From: MFD04580-c1 sp963702995
GTDB lineage: Bacteria > Planctomycetota > Phycisphaerae > Tepidisphaerales > Tepidisphaeraceae
Direction of reading: 5' to 3'
Assembly: GCA_963702995.1 (NCBI GenBank)
Contig: OY969783.1
Span: 4,836,001-4,900,000 of the forward strand
DNA length: 64,000 nucleotides
The position numbers and the translations under genes are program-made. The notes beneath the pieces are model-generated. The model saw only the letters and a program-made list of their open reading frames with translations, was not told the origin of the DNA and made no database searches. Within the stretch, counting starts at the first letter, position 1. The number at the start of each line of letters is the position of its first letter. Of this stretch, positions 8,893 to 18,959 are shown in pieces.

Positions 8893-9630
8893 ATGCCGGT
8901 TCATGATTGGACGCGCGTCGATGCGGGGATTTTCCACGACTTCCACCTCGAGTGGATTCGCGCGATCAAGCGCGAGCTGAACCATGGAGTTCTTCCGGCG
9001 GGTTACTACGCGTTGGCGGAACAGATCACTGGGCCGCTTGGGCCGGACGTCCTCACGCTGCGTTCACCGACAAAGGGCGTGGGCGATCCGGTGGGGAAAA
9101 AAGGGAGCATCGCTTTGGCCGATCGCATGCCCAAGGCGTGGTATCACTCGACTGCCGAGATAGACCTCTACGCATCGAAGGCGAACGCGATTGTGATCCA
9201 TCACGTGAGCGATCATAAGATCGTCGCGATGATCGAGATCGTATCGCCCGGGAACAAAGGGAGCCGAAGGGCGATCGACGCTTTCGTGCGGAAGGCGGAA
9301 GAAGCCCTTGCCAGCGGGATCCACCTGCTCATCATCGATCTCTTCCCTCCGGGGCCTCGCGACCCACAGGGCATCCATCCGGAGATTTGGCAGGGCCGCG
9401 ACGACTCCTTCGCTTTGCCTCCCGATAAGCCGCTAACATGTGCCGCATATGCTGGCGGCCCAATGGCCGAAGCATTTGTGGAACCGATCGGGCTCGGCGA
9501 CACCATGCCGGACATGCCTCTGTTCCTTACGCCTGACGATTACGTTGACGTCCCTCTCGCGAAAACGTACGACGCCGCCTTGGAAGGCGTCCCAGCCTTC
9601 TGGCAAGAAATACTGACGAAGACGGCATGA
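8893..9630 (+). CDS. DUF4058 family protein, copy 2
   Basis: 245 residues starting MPVHDWTRVDAGIFHDFHL. It is a clear paralogue of 5941-6685 across its full length, sharing GVLPAGYYALAEQITG, GNKGSRRAIDAFVRKAEEAL, LLIIDLFPPGPRDP and MPDMPLFLTPDDYVDVPL. Unlike copy 1 the frame is intact. The start at 8893 is chosen because copy 1 and the family begin with this HDW motif; an upstream in-frame ATG exists at 8833. Function is not known. The two copies lie in the same orientation at either end of the hsd/HEPN island. Confidence 0.85.
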   Translation: MPVHDWTRVDAGIFHDFHLEWIRAIKRELNHGVLPAGYYALAEQITGPLGPDVLTLRSPTKGVGDPVGKKGSIALADRMPKAWYHSTAEIDLYASKANAIVIHHVSDHKIVAMIEIVSPGNKGSRRAIDAFVRKAEEALASGIHLLIIDLFPPGPRDPQGIHPEIWQGRDDSFALPPDKPLTCAAYAGGPMAEAFVEPIGLGDTMPDMPLFLTPDDYVDVPLAKTYDAALEGVPAFWQEILTKTA

Positions 9631-9816
9631 CGAAAGCCTCCAGCGTCTTGGCCTGAATATCCTGATCTGTATCCCCTGGCCGAAAGCTGCCCCATTTCCG
9701 ACGTTTCACGCACGTCTGATTTTCGGTACTTTGCGTGCCGCACTTACGTGTCCTGCGAGGTACGCGAGAGCCGGGGTGGCTGGCGGCTTCGAGCGCGTCC
9801 GTTGAAAGGCAGTGCC

Positions 9817-11797
9817 ATGAGCTTTGAAGCCGCCGTAAATCAAAAAGCGATCCAGATCGGGAAGCTATCCGTCGAGATGACCACCTCCGCCGGCAGCGGA
9901 CACCCTTCCACCGCGCTCTCTCTTGCCCACCTGGTGACCGTGCTGATGTATCACCAGATGCGCTGGAGCCCCAAGGACCCCTGGAGCCCGACATCCGACC
10001 GCCTGGTGCTCTCCGAAGGCCACGCCGTCCCCATTATCTACGCCGCCTATGCGGACCTGGGCGGGATGATCGTGCCCCTGGGCAAGGGGCGCGAGGCGGC
10101 TCGGCCGATGACCCGCGACGACGCCATGGCGCTTCGGGATATCGGCTCGCCGATCGACGGCCACCCGCACCCGCAGGTCGGCTTCCCCTTTGCCGATGCG
10201 GCGACGGGCTCGCTGGGCCAGGGGCTTTCGGTCGCCGCCGGCCTGGGGGCGGCCGCTCGGATGGACGGGATCGACCGAAACATCTACTGCATCATCGGCG
10301 ACGGCGAATCCCGAGAAGGCCAATCGTGGGAGGCGGCCGACTTTATCGTCGATCACGCCCTGACCAACGTTGTCCCGATCTTCAACTGCAACGACCTCGC
10401 CCAGTCCGACTGGGTAAGCCCCCAGCAGAGCTACCAAGGCCTGGCGGAGAAGCTCAAGGCTTACGGCTTCATCGTTCGCATCATTGATGGCCACGAGCCG
10501 CGGGAGATTTCCAACGCCTTCAGCGAATTAAACGTCATCCAGAACGGCCAGCGGCCGCTCGCGATCGTCGCCCGGACTGTCAAAGGGTGGGGCGCCTCGG
10601 CCGAGCAGGGGATGGGCAAGCACGGGACGCCGGTGAAGAAGGACAAGCTCCCCTCGATCCTGGCGGAACTGGACCAGACGGCGAAAGACCTGAACGTCGG
10701 ATCGGCGCGCGACGGTGAACTGAAAATCCCCGCGCCCAAAGAGGGAACTCCCAAAGGGTACGTGGCGCCGCACGCGTCGAAGCCGATCCAGATCGGCTCG
10801 TTCCAGGACGGCATGGCGGCCGTTGGGCTGGAGAAGGACCTGGCCGCCGGAAAACCGATCGCGCCACGGCGTGCGTACGGTGCGGCGCTGGTCGCCCTGG
10901 GGGCCGCCGATCGGCGGATCGTCGGGCTCGACGCCGATGTGAAGAACTCCACCTACGCCGAATGGTTCGCCAAGAAGTTCCCCGCCCAGTACCTCGAATG
11001 CAAGATCGCCGAGCAGAACATGATCTCGGTCGCCGCCGGCGTCAGCGCGGCCGGCAAGATCCCATTTTGCTCCACGTTCGCCAAGTTCGTCACCCGCGCC
11101 TATGACCAGGTGGAGATGGCGATCATCGGCGGGGCGAACCTCAAGATCACGGGCACCCACGCCGGCGTGACCCTTGCCTCGGACGGGCCGAGCCAGATGT
11201 CCCTGCCCGACGTCGCCTTTTTCCGCAGCTTCTGCCACGTGAAGAACTTCAACGGCCGCCCCGCGGTCTCTTATTTCTTCCCCTCCGACGCCGTGAGCTG
11301 CTACCGCATCACCGAACTGATGGCCAACCTCGACGGCGCCTGCTACCAGCGCGCGCTGCGGGCCGACGTGAACGTTCTTTACAAAGAGGGAGACACCTTC
11401 GAGGTCGGCGGGTTCAAGGTGCTTCGCGAAGGGAAGGACCTTCTATTCGTCTCCGCGGGGTACATGGTCCACGAGTGCCTCAAGGCGGCCGACGAACTGG
11501 CCAAGTCCGGCCGCGGCGCCGGCGTGATCGATGCCTATAGCATGCCGCTCCGCACCGAAGAGATCCTGGCGATCGCGGAGAAGAGCGGCGGGCGCATCGT
11601 TACGGTGGAGGACAACTACACCGGCGGTCTGGATGCCGAGATCGCGACCGCCATCGCGACGACGGGCGCGTGCCGTCCGGCTCACGCCCCTGGTCGTCCG
11701 CCAGATCCCCAAGAGCGGCCGCGAACCATCGGACGTGTTGAAATACCTCCACCTCGGCCAGGACGAGATCCTCGCCAGCGCCGCCCTAAAGCGTTAA
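9817..11797 (+). CDS. Transketolase, animal/archaeal-type subfamily (one frameshift)
   Basis: Second transketolase, about 660 residues, from ATG 9817 behind a GAAAGG site. It has the ThDP motif GDGESREGQSWEAADF and the substrate loop HGTP, but its linker and C-domain differ from the bacterial-type enzyme at 3600: FNCNDLAQSDWVSPQQSYQG and VRIIDGHEPREISNAF resemble the vertebrate TKT layout. Near 11670 the frame shifts; the expected tail VRLTPLVVRQIPKSG, then DVLKYLHLGQDEIL, continues in another frame and ends with TAA at 11797. As elsewhere here an indel is suspected. It may serve the pentose phosphate pathway or a related ketol transfer; the exact substrate is open. Confidence 0.85.
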
Positions 11798-11846
11798 AGG
11801 TGCCCCGCCCAAGCACAGCGAAGTCGATCGCGCATAGAATGGGCGT

Positions 11847-14391
11847 ATGTCCTCCGTTGCCGAAGAACAAGCAGTTGAAGTTGAAGAGTCCGCCTTTTCC
11901 GTCACGGGAATGAATTGCGCGAGCTGCGTCTCTCATGTGGAGAAGGCGGCGCGAGGTGTCCCCGGCGTCGAGGCGTGCGTTGTCAATCTCGCGAGAGGCC
12001 GCGCGCAGGTCCGATTCGACCCGCGCCAGGCCGACCCCGGCCGCATCGCCACGGCCATCACCGAAGCGGGGTATCCAAGCGTTGCCGAATCCCACCATTC
12101 CAGCACGGCCGAGGCGGCCGGTATCGAACAACAGCGCGTCGATCGTCAGGCGGCCCACGCACAGTCTTGGCTCCGCCGAGCCGTCGCCGGGCTGGCCCTC
12201 TGGCTCCCGATCGAACTGACGCACTGGGCCCTGGAGGCTCTTGCCGGAACGGCCGCCACCCATGCGGGCCACGTGTCGGCCGTGCCGCATCATCTCTGGC
12301 TGACCTGGCTAAGCCTGCTGACTGGCACCATCGCCATGGTCTATGTCGGCGCGGGGTTCTACCAAGGCGCCTGGAAGGCGCTGCGGCGCGGCACGACCGA
12401 CATGGACGTGCTGATCGCCATGGGCGCATCCGTCGCCTACGGTTACAGCCTGATCGCGTTCGGCGGTTATCTGGCGGGGTGGTGGGGCACGATCCCCGAC
12501 CTCTACTTCATGGAAGCGACGGGCCTGCTCGCGCTGATCAGCCTGGGTCACTGGCTGGAAGCCCGGGCGCGGCAGCGCCGGCTCGGCCATCCACGAGCTG
12601 CTCGAGCTGGCGCCGGCCACTGCTCTAAAGCAGAAGCCTGCGCCCGCGACGCTGCCGTCCACCGGATCGTCGGCCGACGGTGGGCGGAAGCTGGTTCAAC
12701 TCGGCATCCGCAGGGCGGTGGATGTCGGGGCGATCTACGAGGCCGCCGGCGCCGCCGCGGCCGTCGCCGCCCCAGCGAGCTCGGTAAAGGATGCTGCCGC
12801 CGAGACCAATGGTTCGACACCTGAGTTCGTCGAGGTCCCGGTCGCGTTACTTGCAATCGGCGACCGCGTCCTGGTGCGGCCGGGGGATCGCGTCCCGATC
12901 GATGGCGTCGTAGTCGAGGGCCGATCAACGGTTGACGAATCACTGATCACCGGGGAATCGCTTCCGGCGGTCAGGGCGGCGGGCGACGCGGTCATCGGCG
13001 GGACGATCAACCAGGACGGCCGCCTGGTCGTGCGGGTGAGCCGGACCGGCGGCGAGACGGCCCTCGCCCAGATCGTTGGAATGGTGGAGAAGGCCCAGTC
13101 GAGCAAGCCGCCGGTCCAGAAGCTCGCCGACCGCATCTCGGCGGTTTTTGTGCCGGTCGTTCTGGGGATCGCGCTGGTGACGGCCGCCGCGTGGCTCGCG
13201 TGGGGCCATGCGCACGATTGGCCGGCGACGAAGACGTGGGCGGCGCTGGCCAAGGCGGTCTGCAGCGTCCTCATTATCGCCTGTCCGTGCGCTCTGGGCC
13301 TGGCGATCCCGGCGGCGCTGATGGTCGGGACCGGCCGCGGCGCTCAACGGGGCATCCTGGTCCGGGATATCGACGCGCTTCAGAAAGCGGAGAGCATTGA
13401 GGTCGTCGCGCTGGACAAGACAGGCACGATCACCCGCGGCCGCCCGGCGGTGGCCCGGGTCGTGCCGTTCGGCGGGCTCGCCGAGAATGAGGCCCTTCGG
13501 ATCGCGGCATCGGCCGAGCAGTACAGCGAGCACCCGCTCGCGTGCGCGATCGTCGCGCACGCGCGCGGGATCAACCTGTCCCTGTCGGAGCCGGCGAGCT
13601 TTGCCAACGAGCCGGGGTACGGCGTGGTGGCGTCGATCGACGGGCGGGAGATTCTCGTCGGCGGCCCGGCGATGATGGCCCGACATGGCATGCCCGAGAC
13701 GGGCTTCGGCGATGCTCCGGCGAATGAGGCGGGGACGCGTGTCCTGGTCGCCGAGAAAACAGCAGCCGGCCTTGTGCCGCTCGGGGCCGTTCACCTTCGG
13801 GACACCGTCAAGTCGGACTCGGCGGCCGCGATCTCGGAACTGCGCCGCATGGGGCTGAAAGTCGTCCTGCTCACGGGCGATAACCGGCGGGACGCGGACC
13901 TGATCGCGGCCGAAGTGGGCATCGACGACGTTCGAGCGGACGTGCGGCCTGGCGGCAAGGCGGAGGAGATTCGCCGGCTCCAGGCCGGCGACGGCGGGCG
14001 AGCCACGGGCTCGACGCGGCCGGCCGCCGCCCAGCGCGCCACCGCCCGCGTCGCGATGGTGGGTGATGGCATCAACGACGCACCCGCGCTCGCCAGCGCC
14101 GACCTGGGAATCGCGATCGGTTCCGGCTCGGACGTGGCGAAGGAGGCGGGCGACATCGTCCTGGTAAGCGGCAGCCTCCATGGCGTCGCGACGGCGATCC
14201 GTCTCTCCCGCGCGACGATGCGAACGATTCGCCAGAACCTGGCGCTCGCCTTCCTCTACAACGTGCTGGCGATCCCCTTGGCGGCCTTTGGGCTGCTGAA
14301 CCCCCTGATCGCGGCCGCCGCCATGGCGCTCTCGGACGTCACGGTGATTGGCAACGCACTTCTTCTGCGACGGGCGAAGATCGATGAGTGA
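11847..14391 (+). CDS. copA: Copper-translocating P-type ATPase (one frameshift)
   Basis: Pumps Cu(I)/Ag(I) out across the inner membrane. Features in order: N-terminal HMA domain with GMNCASC (residues 21-27), membrane helices, the actuator motif TGES, the CPC metal site in IIACPCALGLA, phosphorylation site DKTGTITRG, the SEHPLA-type nucleotide site, and GDGINDAPAL before two final helices. The frame breaks near 12580: LEARARQR is followed by SAIHELLELAP one base out of frame. A TAGAAT box sits 6 bases before the ATG, with no Shine-Dalgarno sequence, so the mRNA may be leaderless. The CusCBA set at 30-37 kb is a likely partner. Confidence 0.9.
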
Positions 14392-14899
14392 CGCGGTCGC
14401 CCCCCCAACGGCCTCCGATGCCATCGTCGGCCGCCCATCGCCGGGCCCGACGCGGGCGACGGAACGCCGCGCATCGTTCGCCGCGCATTCAAAAGACGCC
14501 CGCGGGGGCTCGGGGTGACGCTTCGCTAAATCATCACTGAAACGCTCTTGACTCCCAGTGGGCCCGTGGCTTTAATGCCGCGCCACCGGCCCCCCCAAAT
14601 GCGGGAGTTCGCCGGGGACGGCAACCCTTGCAACGAAAGGCTGTCGTCAAAGTCGCAATGCGGGAGCAGCGGAGGACCGTTTCAGAGCACGAAAGACCGG
14701 GGCGAGGATTTGCCGGCCAAACCGATCGAGTGCGATCGACTGATGCGTCGCTGCCCGAGGCCGGGCGATGCGATCGACCGTTCTGATGCCGCGCCCATCC
14801 GAGGCGATTTTCGTGGGTTGAGCACGTGGTTCTCAATTCAACTTGATTGAATGCCCGATTTTCAGGGGCACCCGTTACCATCCACTTTGGAAAGACGCT
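14392..14899. other. Intergenic stretch without a supported gene
   Basis: 508 bases between copA and the acidic protein. Short open frames exist on both strands but none has a recognisable motif or ribosome site. No repeat or terminator was identified here. Confidence 0.5.
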
Positions 14900-15349
14900 A
14901 TGACGACCGATCAGCGAAATCGAATGGCCGCGTTGTTCGACGATCAGGACGGCGGCACGCACGGGGGCCCGCTGTCGCAAGCGGTGGACGCCTGCTGCCC
15001 GTCCGCGGCGCTCCCGACGATCTCGGCGGCCCTGGGGCTGCTCGGCAATGACTGCGGGGCCTTCACCTTCTTCGGCGATGACGACTTCGCCAGCCTTCTC
15101 CGCCCCATGGGGGCCAAGCGCAAGGTCGAGGAAGAGCCGGGGGACGAGGAAGAGGAAGTCGAAGACGACGACGCCGAGGACGACGACGCCGAAGATGAGG
15201 AAGACGAAGAAGACGACGACCTCGACGATGACGAGGAAGACGACGAGGACGACGAGGATGAAGACGACGAGGACGACGAGTTCGACGACCCGGACGAGGA
15301 CGACGACTACGACGAGGACGACGAGGATTTCGAAGAAGAAGACGAGTGA
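14900..15349 (+). CDS. Extremely acidic small protein
   Basis: 149 residues from ATG 14900. The first ~75 residues are ordinary and contain a Cys pair (DACCPS) and a further Cys (NDCGAF). From about residue 77 to the end nearly every residue is Asp or Glu, with single Pro, Tyr, Phe and Leu. The tail is encoded by GAC/GAG/GAT runs, so the DNA is a low-complexity purine-rich tract. Such tails occur in planctomycete proteins of unknown role and may bind cations or basic proteins; this is inference. A strong terminator follows at 15418. Confidence 0.75.
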   Translation: MTTDQRNRMAALFDDQDGGTHGGPLSQAVDACCPSAALPTISAALGLLGNDCGAFTFFGDDDFASLLRPMGAKRKVEEEPGDEEEEVEDDDAEDDDAEDEEDEEDDDLDDDEEDDEDDEDEDDEDDEFDDPDEDDDYDEDDEDFEEEDE

Positions 15350-15417
15350 TCGCCCACACGTGCGGGCCTGATCGGAGACCCGTGGCCTCGCGCGTGACCC
15401 TTCTCAAGCCGATCCGC

Positions 15418-15444
15418 AGGGCGCTAGAGGCGCCCTTTATTTTT
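15418..15444 (+). terminator. Rho-independent terminator after the acidic protein gene
   Basis: Perfect 7-bp stem AGGGCGC / GCGCCCT with loop TAGAG, followed directly by TTATTTTT. It lies 69 bases after the stop codon at 15349 on the same strand. Confidence 0.85.
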
Positions 15445-15455
15445 GCAGTCGGTAG

Positions 15456-15472
15456 GGCACGCTTTGCGTGCC
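15456..15472. repeat. Small hairpin GGCACGC-TTT-GCGTGCC
   Basis: Perfect 7-bp stem with a 3-base loop. It has the same layout as 3286-3302, including a GTAG-containing left flank. Intergenic; no coding role seen. Confidence 0.5.
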
Positions 15473-15580
15473 GCCACGTCCCCCTGCGCCGGTGCGTCCC
15501 GATTTGGTCCCAGATGGCGCGAAGGCGTCACCTTTACACTACAGGGCTACCTCGCGCGTCGCGGCGTGACGAAGAAGGCA

Positions 15581-15713
15581 AAATCCGAAGCCCGAAATCC
15601 AAAGGAATGACCAAACGGAAAGAAAGAAAATCGTTGAAAGCGAATGCGGAAGGAGAGTCGTTTTCCGCTTCGTCCGCCTTTCAGCTTCCTTCGGATCTCG
15701 TGCTTCGGATTTC
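15581..15713. repeat. Foldback element with AAATCCGAAGC ends
   Basis: Begins AAATCCGAAGCCCGAAATCC and ends GTGCTTCGGATTTC, so the two ends are inverse copies enclosing about 100 bases. A related stretch occurs at 62481-62598, and a partial one near 28303 (AAATCCGAAATCCGACGCACG). Its A-rich left half contrasts with the GC-rich surroundings. It has no convincing gene. Confidence 0.6.
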
Positions 15714-15754
15714 ACTTCTTTGGCAAGGCTTTACAGGTGTTCTGCGATGTCGTG

Positions 15755-16180
15755 TTAATCGGCCGGCCCCGACCGCCGGTTGCTCTTGACGTCGGAGCGG
15801 CGACGCTTGGAGTCGAGGCGCCGCTGTTTAGCGGCTTTTGACGGCTTGGTCTTGCGGCGGGCCTTGGGCTCGCGAATTACTTCGATGAGCAGTTCCCGCA
15901 ACCGGTCCAGGACCGCCTGCCGGTTGGCCTGCTGCGACCGTTCGGTGTCGGCCGCGATGTGAATCTCCCCCGCTTCGGTGATCCTTCGCCCCGCCGTCGC
16001 CCGCAGCCGCGCCACCGCGCGGGTCGTCAGGCGCCCCTGTGTCGCGAGCGCCTCGACGGGCACCCACAGCTCGGCCTTAGTGTTCACCTTATTGACGTTC
16101 TGCCCGCCCGGGCCGCTGCTCCGCGCGAATTGGAACCGCAGCGCCGACTCCTGCACGCGCACGCCCGGCGCCAACTCCAC
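15755..16180 (-). CDS. arfB: Peptidyl-tRNA hydrolase ArfB-type ribosome rescue factor
   Basis: Releases nascent peptides from stalled ribosomes. 141 residues from GTG 16180, matching the usual ArfB length of ~140. The catalytic GGQ is at residues 25-27 in SSGPGGQNVNKVNTK. The C-terminal tail is very basic (KARRKTKPSKAAKQRR), as needed to enter the empty mRNA channel. The first residues are uncertain: the same frame stays open upstream through a Pro-rich stretch, and a ribosome site before GTG 16301 serves a different frame. An N-terminal frameshift is possible. Confidence 0.88.
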   Translation of the reverse strand: MELAPGVRVQESALRFQFARSSGPGGQNVNKVNTKAELWVPVEALATQGRLTTRAVARLRATAGRRITEAGEIHIAADTERSQQANRQAVLDRLRELLIEVIREPKARRKTKPSKAAKQRRLDSKRRRSDVKSNRRSGPAD

Positions 16181-16323
16181 GCCGGCGCCCGGCGGCAGCG
16201 GCGGATAGGCCGGCGGGGGCGCTGGCTCGGCGTACGGGAGGCGCGGATGGACGAAGCGGGCGGTCGGGGCGAGGGGGGCGAGGGGGGTCGGGGGGCGTCA
16301 CGGCGTGATCTCCCTTTCAAACC

Positions 16324-16836
16324 TTACGGCGTCGCGGTCATCGCCGTAACGGCTGGCGTTACCGCTTCTGGCCGGGCGGTATGGTCGCGTACCCACTTCA
16401 GGCTCGAAGCGGCCGCGATAGCCAGGAAGATCAGGACGAGGTTCACCTTCATCCACATGCGGTGCGATCGGATCGGCTCTCGCCCGGCCAGGAGAAGGAT
16501 GGAGATCGTCATCACCGCCAGCGCCAGCAGCGCGTGCAGCCCGAACAGCCCGTGCATCAGTGCCATCGGGTACGGGCGGTTGTTGACGCTGTACCACCCC
16601 CAGTTGCGAATCGTGTTGTAGATGCCGCTCACTAGGAAGGCGAGGATGGCCGGGTGGACGATGAACTTGAAGCCGCGGCGGGCGCGCAGAAAGACGCTTT
16701 CCCGCTCCTCGGCCGCCAGCGGCTGGATCGCCCGCGGGAGGATCACGCGAATGAAGAAGGCCCCGCCCGCCGCCAGGCAGGCGGCGCTGATGTGAAGCCA
16801 GCGGAAGAAGATGTCGAGCAGCGTCATGGCACCCAT
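16324..16836 (-). CDS. Four-helix integral membrane protein, CopD/DUF2269-like
   Basis: 170 residues with four predicted membrane helices: RWLHISAACLAAGGAFFIRVIL, a second around HPAILAFLVSGIYN, a third at MHGLFGLHALLALAVMTISIL, and a fourth at VNLVLIFLAIAAASSLKWV. Conserved His residues in helices 1 and 2 recall the CopD copper-export and DUF2269 families, which can bind haem or copper. It is not next to copper genes. Start could also be the ATG three codons downstream. Confidence 0.6.
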   Translation of the reverse strand: MGAMTLLDIFFRWLHISAACLAAGGAFFIRVILPRAIQPLAAEERESVFLRARRGFKFIVHPAILAFLVSGIYNTIRNWGWYSVNNRPYPMALMHGLFGLHALLALAVMTISILLLAGREPIRSHRMWMKVNLVLIFLAIAAASSLKWVRDHTARPEAVTPAVTAMTATP

Positions 16837-16917
16837 GCGAGACTCAGTAACCGCAAGTCGGGAAAATTGAAATCGGAGCCATCAGTCGCGGCCGGGCGGG
16901 ACGAAGTGGTTCAGAGA

Positions 16918-17613
16918 TCAGAAGAGTTGATCCAACCCCGTGAAACCCAGCGTCTCGTAGCTGAAGAACGGCTCGGCATGGGCCGCGCCGATGCGGCCGC
17001 CGAAATAGCCAGTGAGCGTCTTGAGCATGACGGGCACGTCCGCCGTCTTATCGAACGTGCCGCTGGGCGGCCGCCAGAACTGCGATTGGTATGCCGCCAC
17101 CGCCTGCATCTTGATGTCGATGGTGTCGCTGATGTCGATGCAGAATGTCGGGTCGAAGTTCATGCGCAGATGCGTGCAGTAGTAATAGATCACGCGTTTG
17201 GGGTGCCAAGGCTCGCCGGGAATATCGGTCTTGGTGAGCTTCGCGTCGAAGCGCGCGTCTTCGCAGATGCGCGTGACGGCGACATGGTCTGGGTGGGCGT
17301 CGATCGGGTAGGGGACGAAGATCCAGTCGGGCCGGTGTACGCGGATAACGGCCGCCACCTTGTGGCGCGACTCGATATTGTGCGTCACCTCGCGATTCTT
17401 CAGCCCCACGAGCGTTCGCTCCACGCCAAGGATGCGCGCCGCCTCTGCCGACTCGCGCGCCCGGGCCTCGACGCTGCCGTTGGGCGTCGGCTCGCCGTTG
17501 GTCATGTCAACCAGATGGACGCGATGCCCCTGCCGCGCCAGCTTCACGATCGTCCCGCCCATGCCCAGTTCCTGATCGTCCGGATGGGGGCCAAATACAA
17601 GGATCGATGTCAT
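16918..17613 (-). CDS. PIG-L/BshB1-like zinc deacetylase
   Basis: 231 residues. Zn-binding motif PHPDD at residues 9-13 (GPHPDDQELGMGG) and the second His motif DAHPDHVAVTRI define the LmbE/PIG-L family that deacetylates N-acetylglucosaminyl compounds. The MTNGEPTPNGS segment and the ending with YFGGRIGAAHAEPF closely follow BshB1, which deacetylates GlcNAc-malate in bacillithiol synthesis. Its start overlaps the stop of the upstream glycosyltransferase by four bases (ATGA), so the two are co-translated. That glycosyltransferase does not look like BshA, so the substrate may instead be an envelope glycan. Confidence 0.82.
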   Translation of the reverse strand: MTSILVFGPHPDDQELGMGGTIVKLARQGHRVHLVDMTNGEPTPNGSVEARARESAEAARILGVERTLVGLKNREVTHNIESRHKVAAVIRVHRPDWIFVPYPIDAHPDHVAVTRICEDARFDAKLTKTDIPGEPWHPKRVIYYYCTHLRMNFDPTFCIDISDTIDIKMQAVAAYQSQFWRPPSGTFDKTADVPVMLKTLTGYFGGRIGAAHAEPFFSYETLGFTGLDQLF

Positions 17614-18821
17614 GCCGTAATGTTAGGCCCCGCCGCGCCGGCCGACCACGGCCAACGGCGCGGCTGGGGAGCGGCGAGCGCTGCTCGATAGACGACTTCC
17701 AGCGCATCGACCATCACCTTCGTATCAAACCGCCCCAGTGCGAACACGCGGCCGGCCTCCCCCATTGCCCGCCGGCGGGCCGGGTCTGACATCAGCGCCT
17801 CGATCGATTGCGCGAGCTGCTCGACATCAAACGGCGGCAAGGCAAAGCCCGTCTGGCCCTGGATGAGGCCCTCGCGGTTGCCGTCAACGTCGTACGTGAC
17901 CACCGGGCATCGCGCCAGCGCGCCTTGCGGCAGCGCCCGGGCAAGGCCTTCGCGGCGCGACGGGTGGACGAGGATGTCCATCGCGTTGGTCAGCTCCGGG
18001 ATCCGCTCCGGCGGGACCAGGCCGGTGAGGATGAAGCGATCTTTGAGGTTCATGGCGGCGATGCGCCGCTCCAAGGCCGGGCGCAGGGAGCCGTCGCCGA
18101 CCCAGAGGAATCGAAGCTGGGGGTAGCGGCCGCACAGGCGGGGGGCTAGGCCCAACAGGTCGTCATGCCCTTTCAGGTCGAAGAGTCGCGCGATCGTCCC
18201 GACCGCCACATCCCCCTCGGCCAGACCAAGCTGCCGACGGACGACGTCGCGCGGCACGGGCGGGTGGATGAACGAGGCCGTCTTCATCCCGCTATAGACG
18301 GTGACGTATTGCGATGGCTTGCCAATGCCGGCCGCCAGGGACTGGTCGCGCATCGCGTCGGCCACGCAGACGATCCGCGTCGTCAGCGGGGCGGTCTGCC
18401 GCTCCAGCAGCATGTACGCGTTGTTCACGATCGGCGAGGTCGATGCGGTGAACGCCAGGCCGTGGATCGTATGGATGACCGCCGGGGCCCGGGCGCGAGC
18501 GGCCGCCCAGCGGCCGATGATCCCCGCCTTGCTGCTGTGGGTGTGAACCACGTCCGGCTCGAGCTCGCGCAGCCGCGTGACGAGATGCCGGTAGGTGCGG
18601 AAGTCTTTCACCGGCAGGATCGACCGCCGCATGTCGCCGACGGTCTCCACCGAATACCCGTAGGCCCGGGCCCGCTCCATGAGAGAGCCTTCCGGCCCGA
18701 GCGACGGCCCGGTGATCAGCGTCACCGCATGGCCGTGATCGTGCTGCCCTTCGCAGGAGAGCAGGGTGTTCTCCTGCGCGCCGCCGACGATCAGCCGGGT
18801 GATGATGTGAACAATCTTCAT
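17610..18821 (-). CDS. Glycosyltransferase family 4
   Basis: 403 residues from ATG 18821 (MKIVHIITRLIVGGAQENTL). The GGAQ loop, THSSKAGIIGR, IHTIHG and the C-terminal GT4 block (PSRREGLARALPQGALA, then VTYDVDGNREGLIQG) with nucleotide-sugar binding residues give a retaining GT-B enzyme. The canonical EG(F/L)GxxxxEA motif reads EGLARALPQGALA, so the second Glu is absent; the frame is otherwise intact. Coupled to the PIG-L deacetylase downstream. Likely acts on surface polysaccharide or a small glycoside; donor and acceptor unknown. Confidence 0.85.
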   Translation of the reverse strand: MKIVHIITRLIVGGAQENTLLSCEGQHDHGHAVTLITGPSLGPEGSLMERARAYGYSVETVGDMRRSILPVKDFRTYRHLVTRLRELEPDVVHTHSSKAGIIGRWAAARARAPAVIHTIHGLAFTASTSPIVNNAYMLLERQTAPLTTRIVCVADAMRDQSLAAGIGKPSQYVTVYSGMKTASFIHPPVPRDVVRRQLGLAEGDVAVGTIARLFDLKGHDDLLGLAPRLCGRYPQLRFLWVGDGSLRPALERRIAAMNLKDRFILTGLVPPERIPELTNAMDILVHPSRREGLARALPQGALARCPVVTYDVDGNREGLIQGQTGFALPPFDVEQLAQSIEALMSDPARRRAMGEAGRVFALGRFDTKVMVDALEVVYRAALAAPQPRRWPWSAGAAGPNITA

Positions 18822-18959
18822 GTTTGCCTTCCGCCGCCGCGCGAGTCGCTCTTGACCCGGCATGCCCGCTTTTGCCACGGAGGCGGAAAGGTATGATGCC
18901 CGATTGAATTTCGAAAGCGACGCGGCTGGGCGCTAACTTATTCCCGATCAAGGAATGAT

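Noticed and set aside
12940..14424. 494-codon minus-strand frame opposite copA
   Set aside because: Antisense of the conserved P-type ATPase core; no domain recognised.
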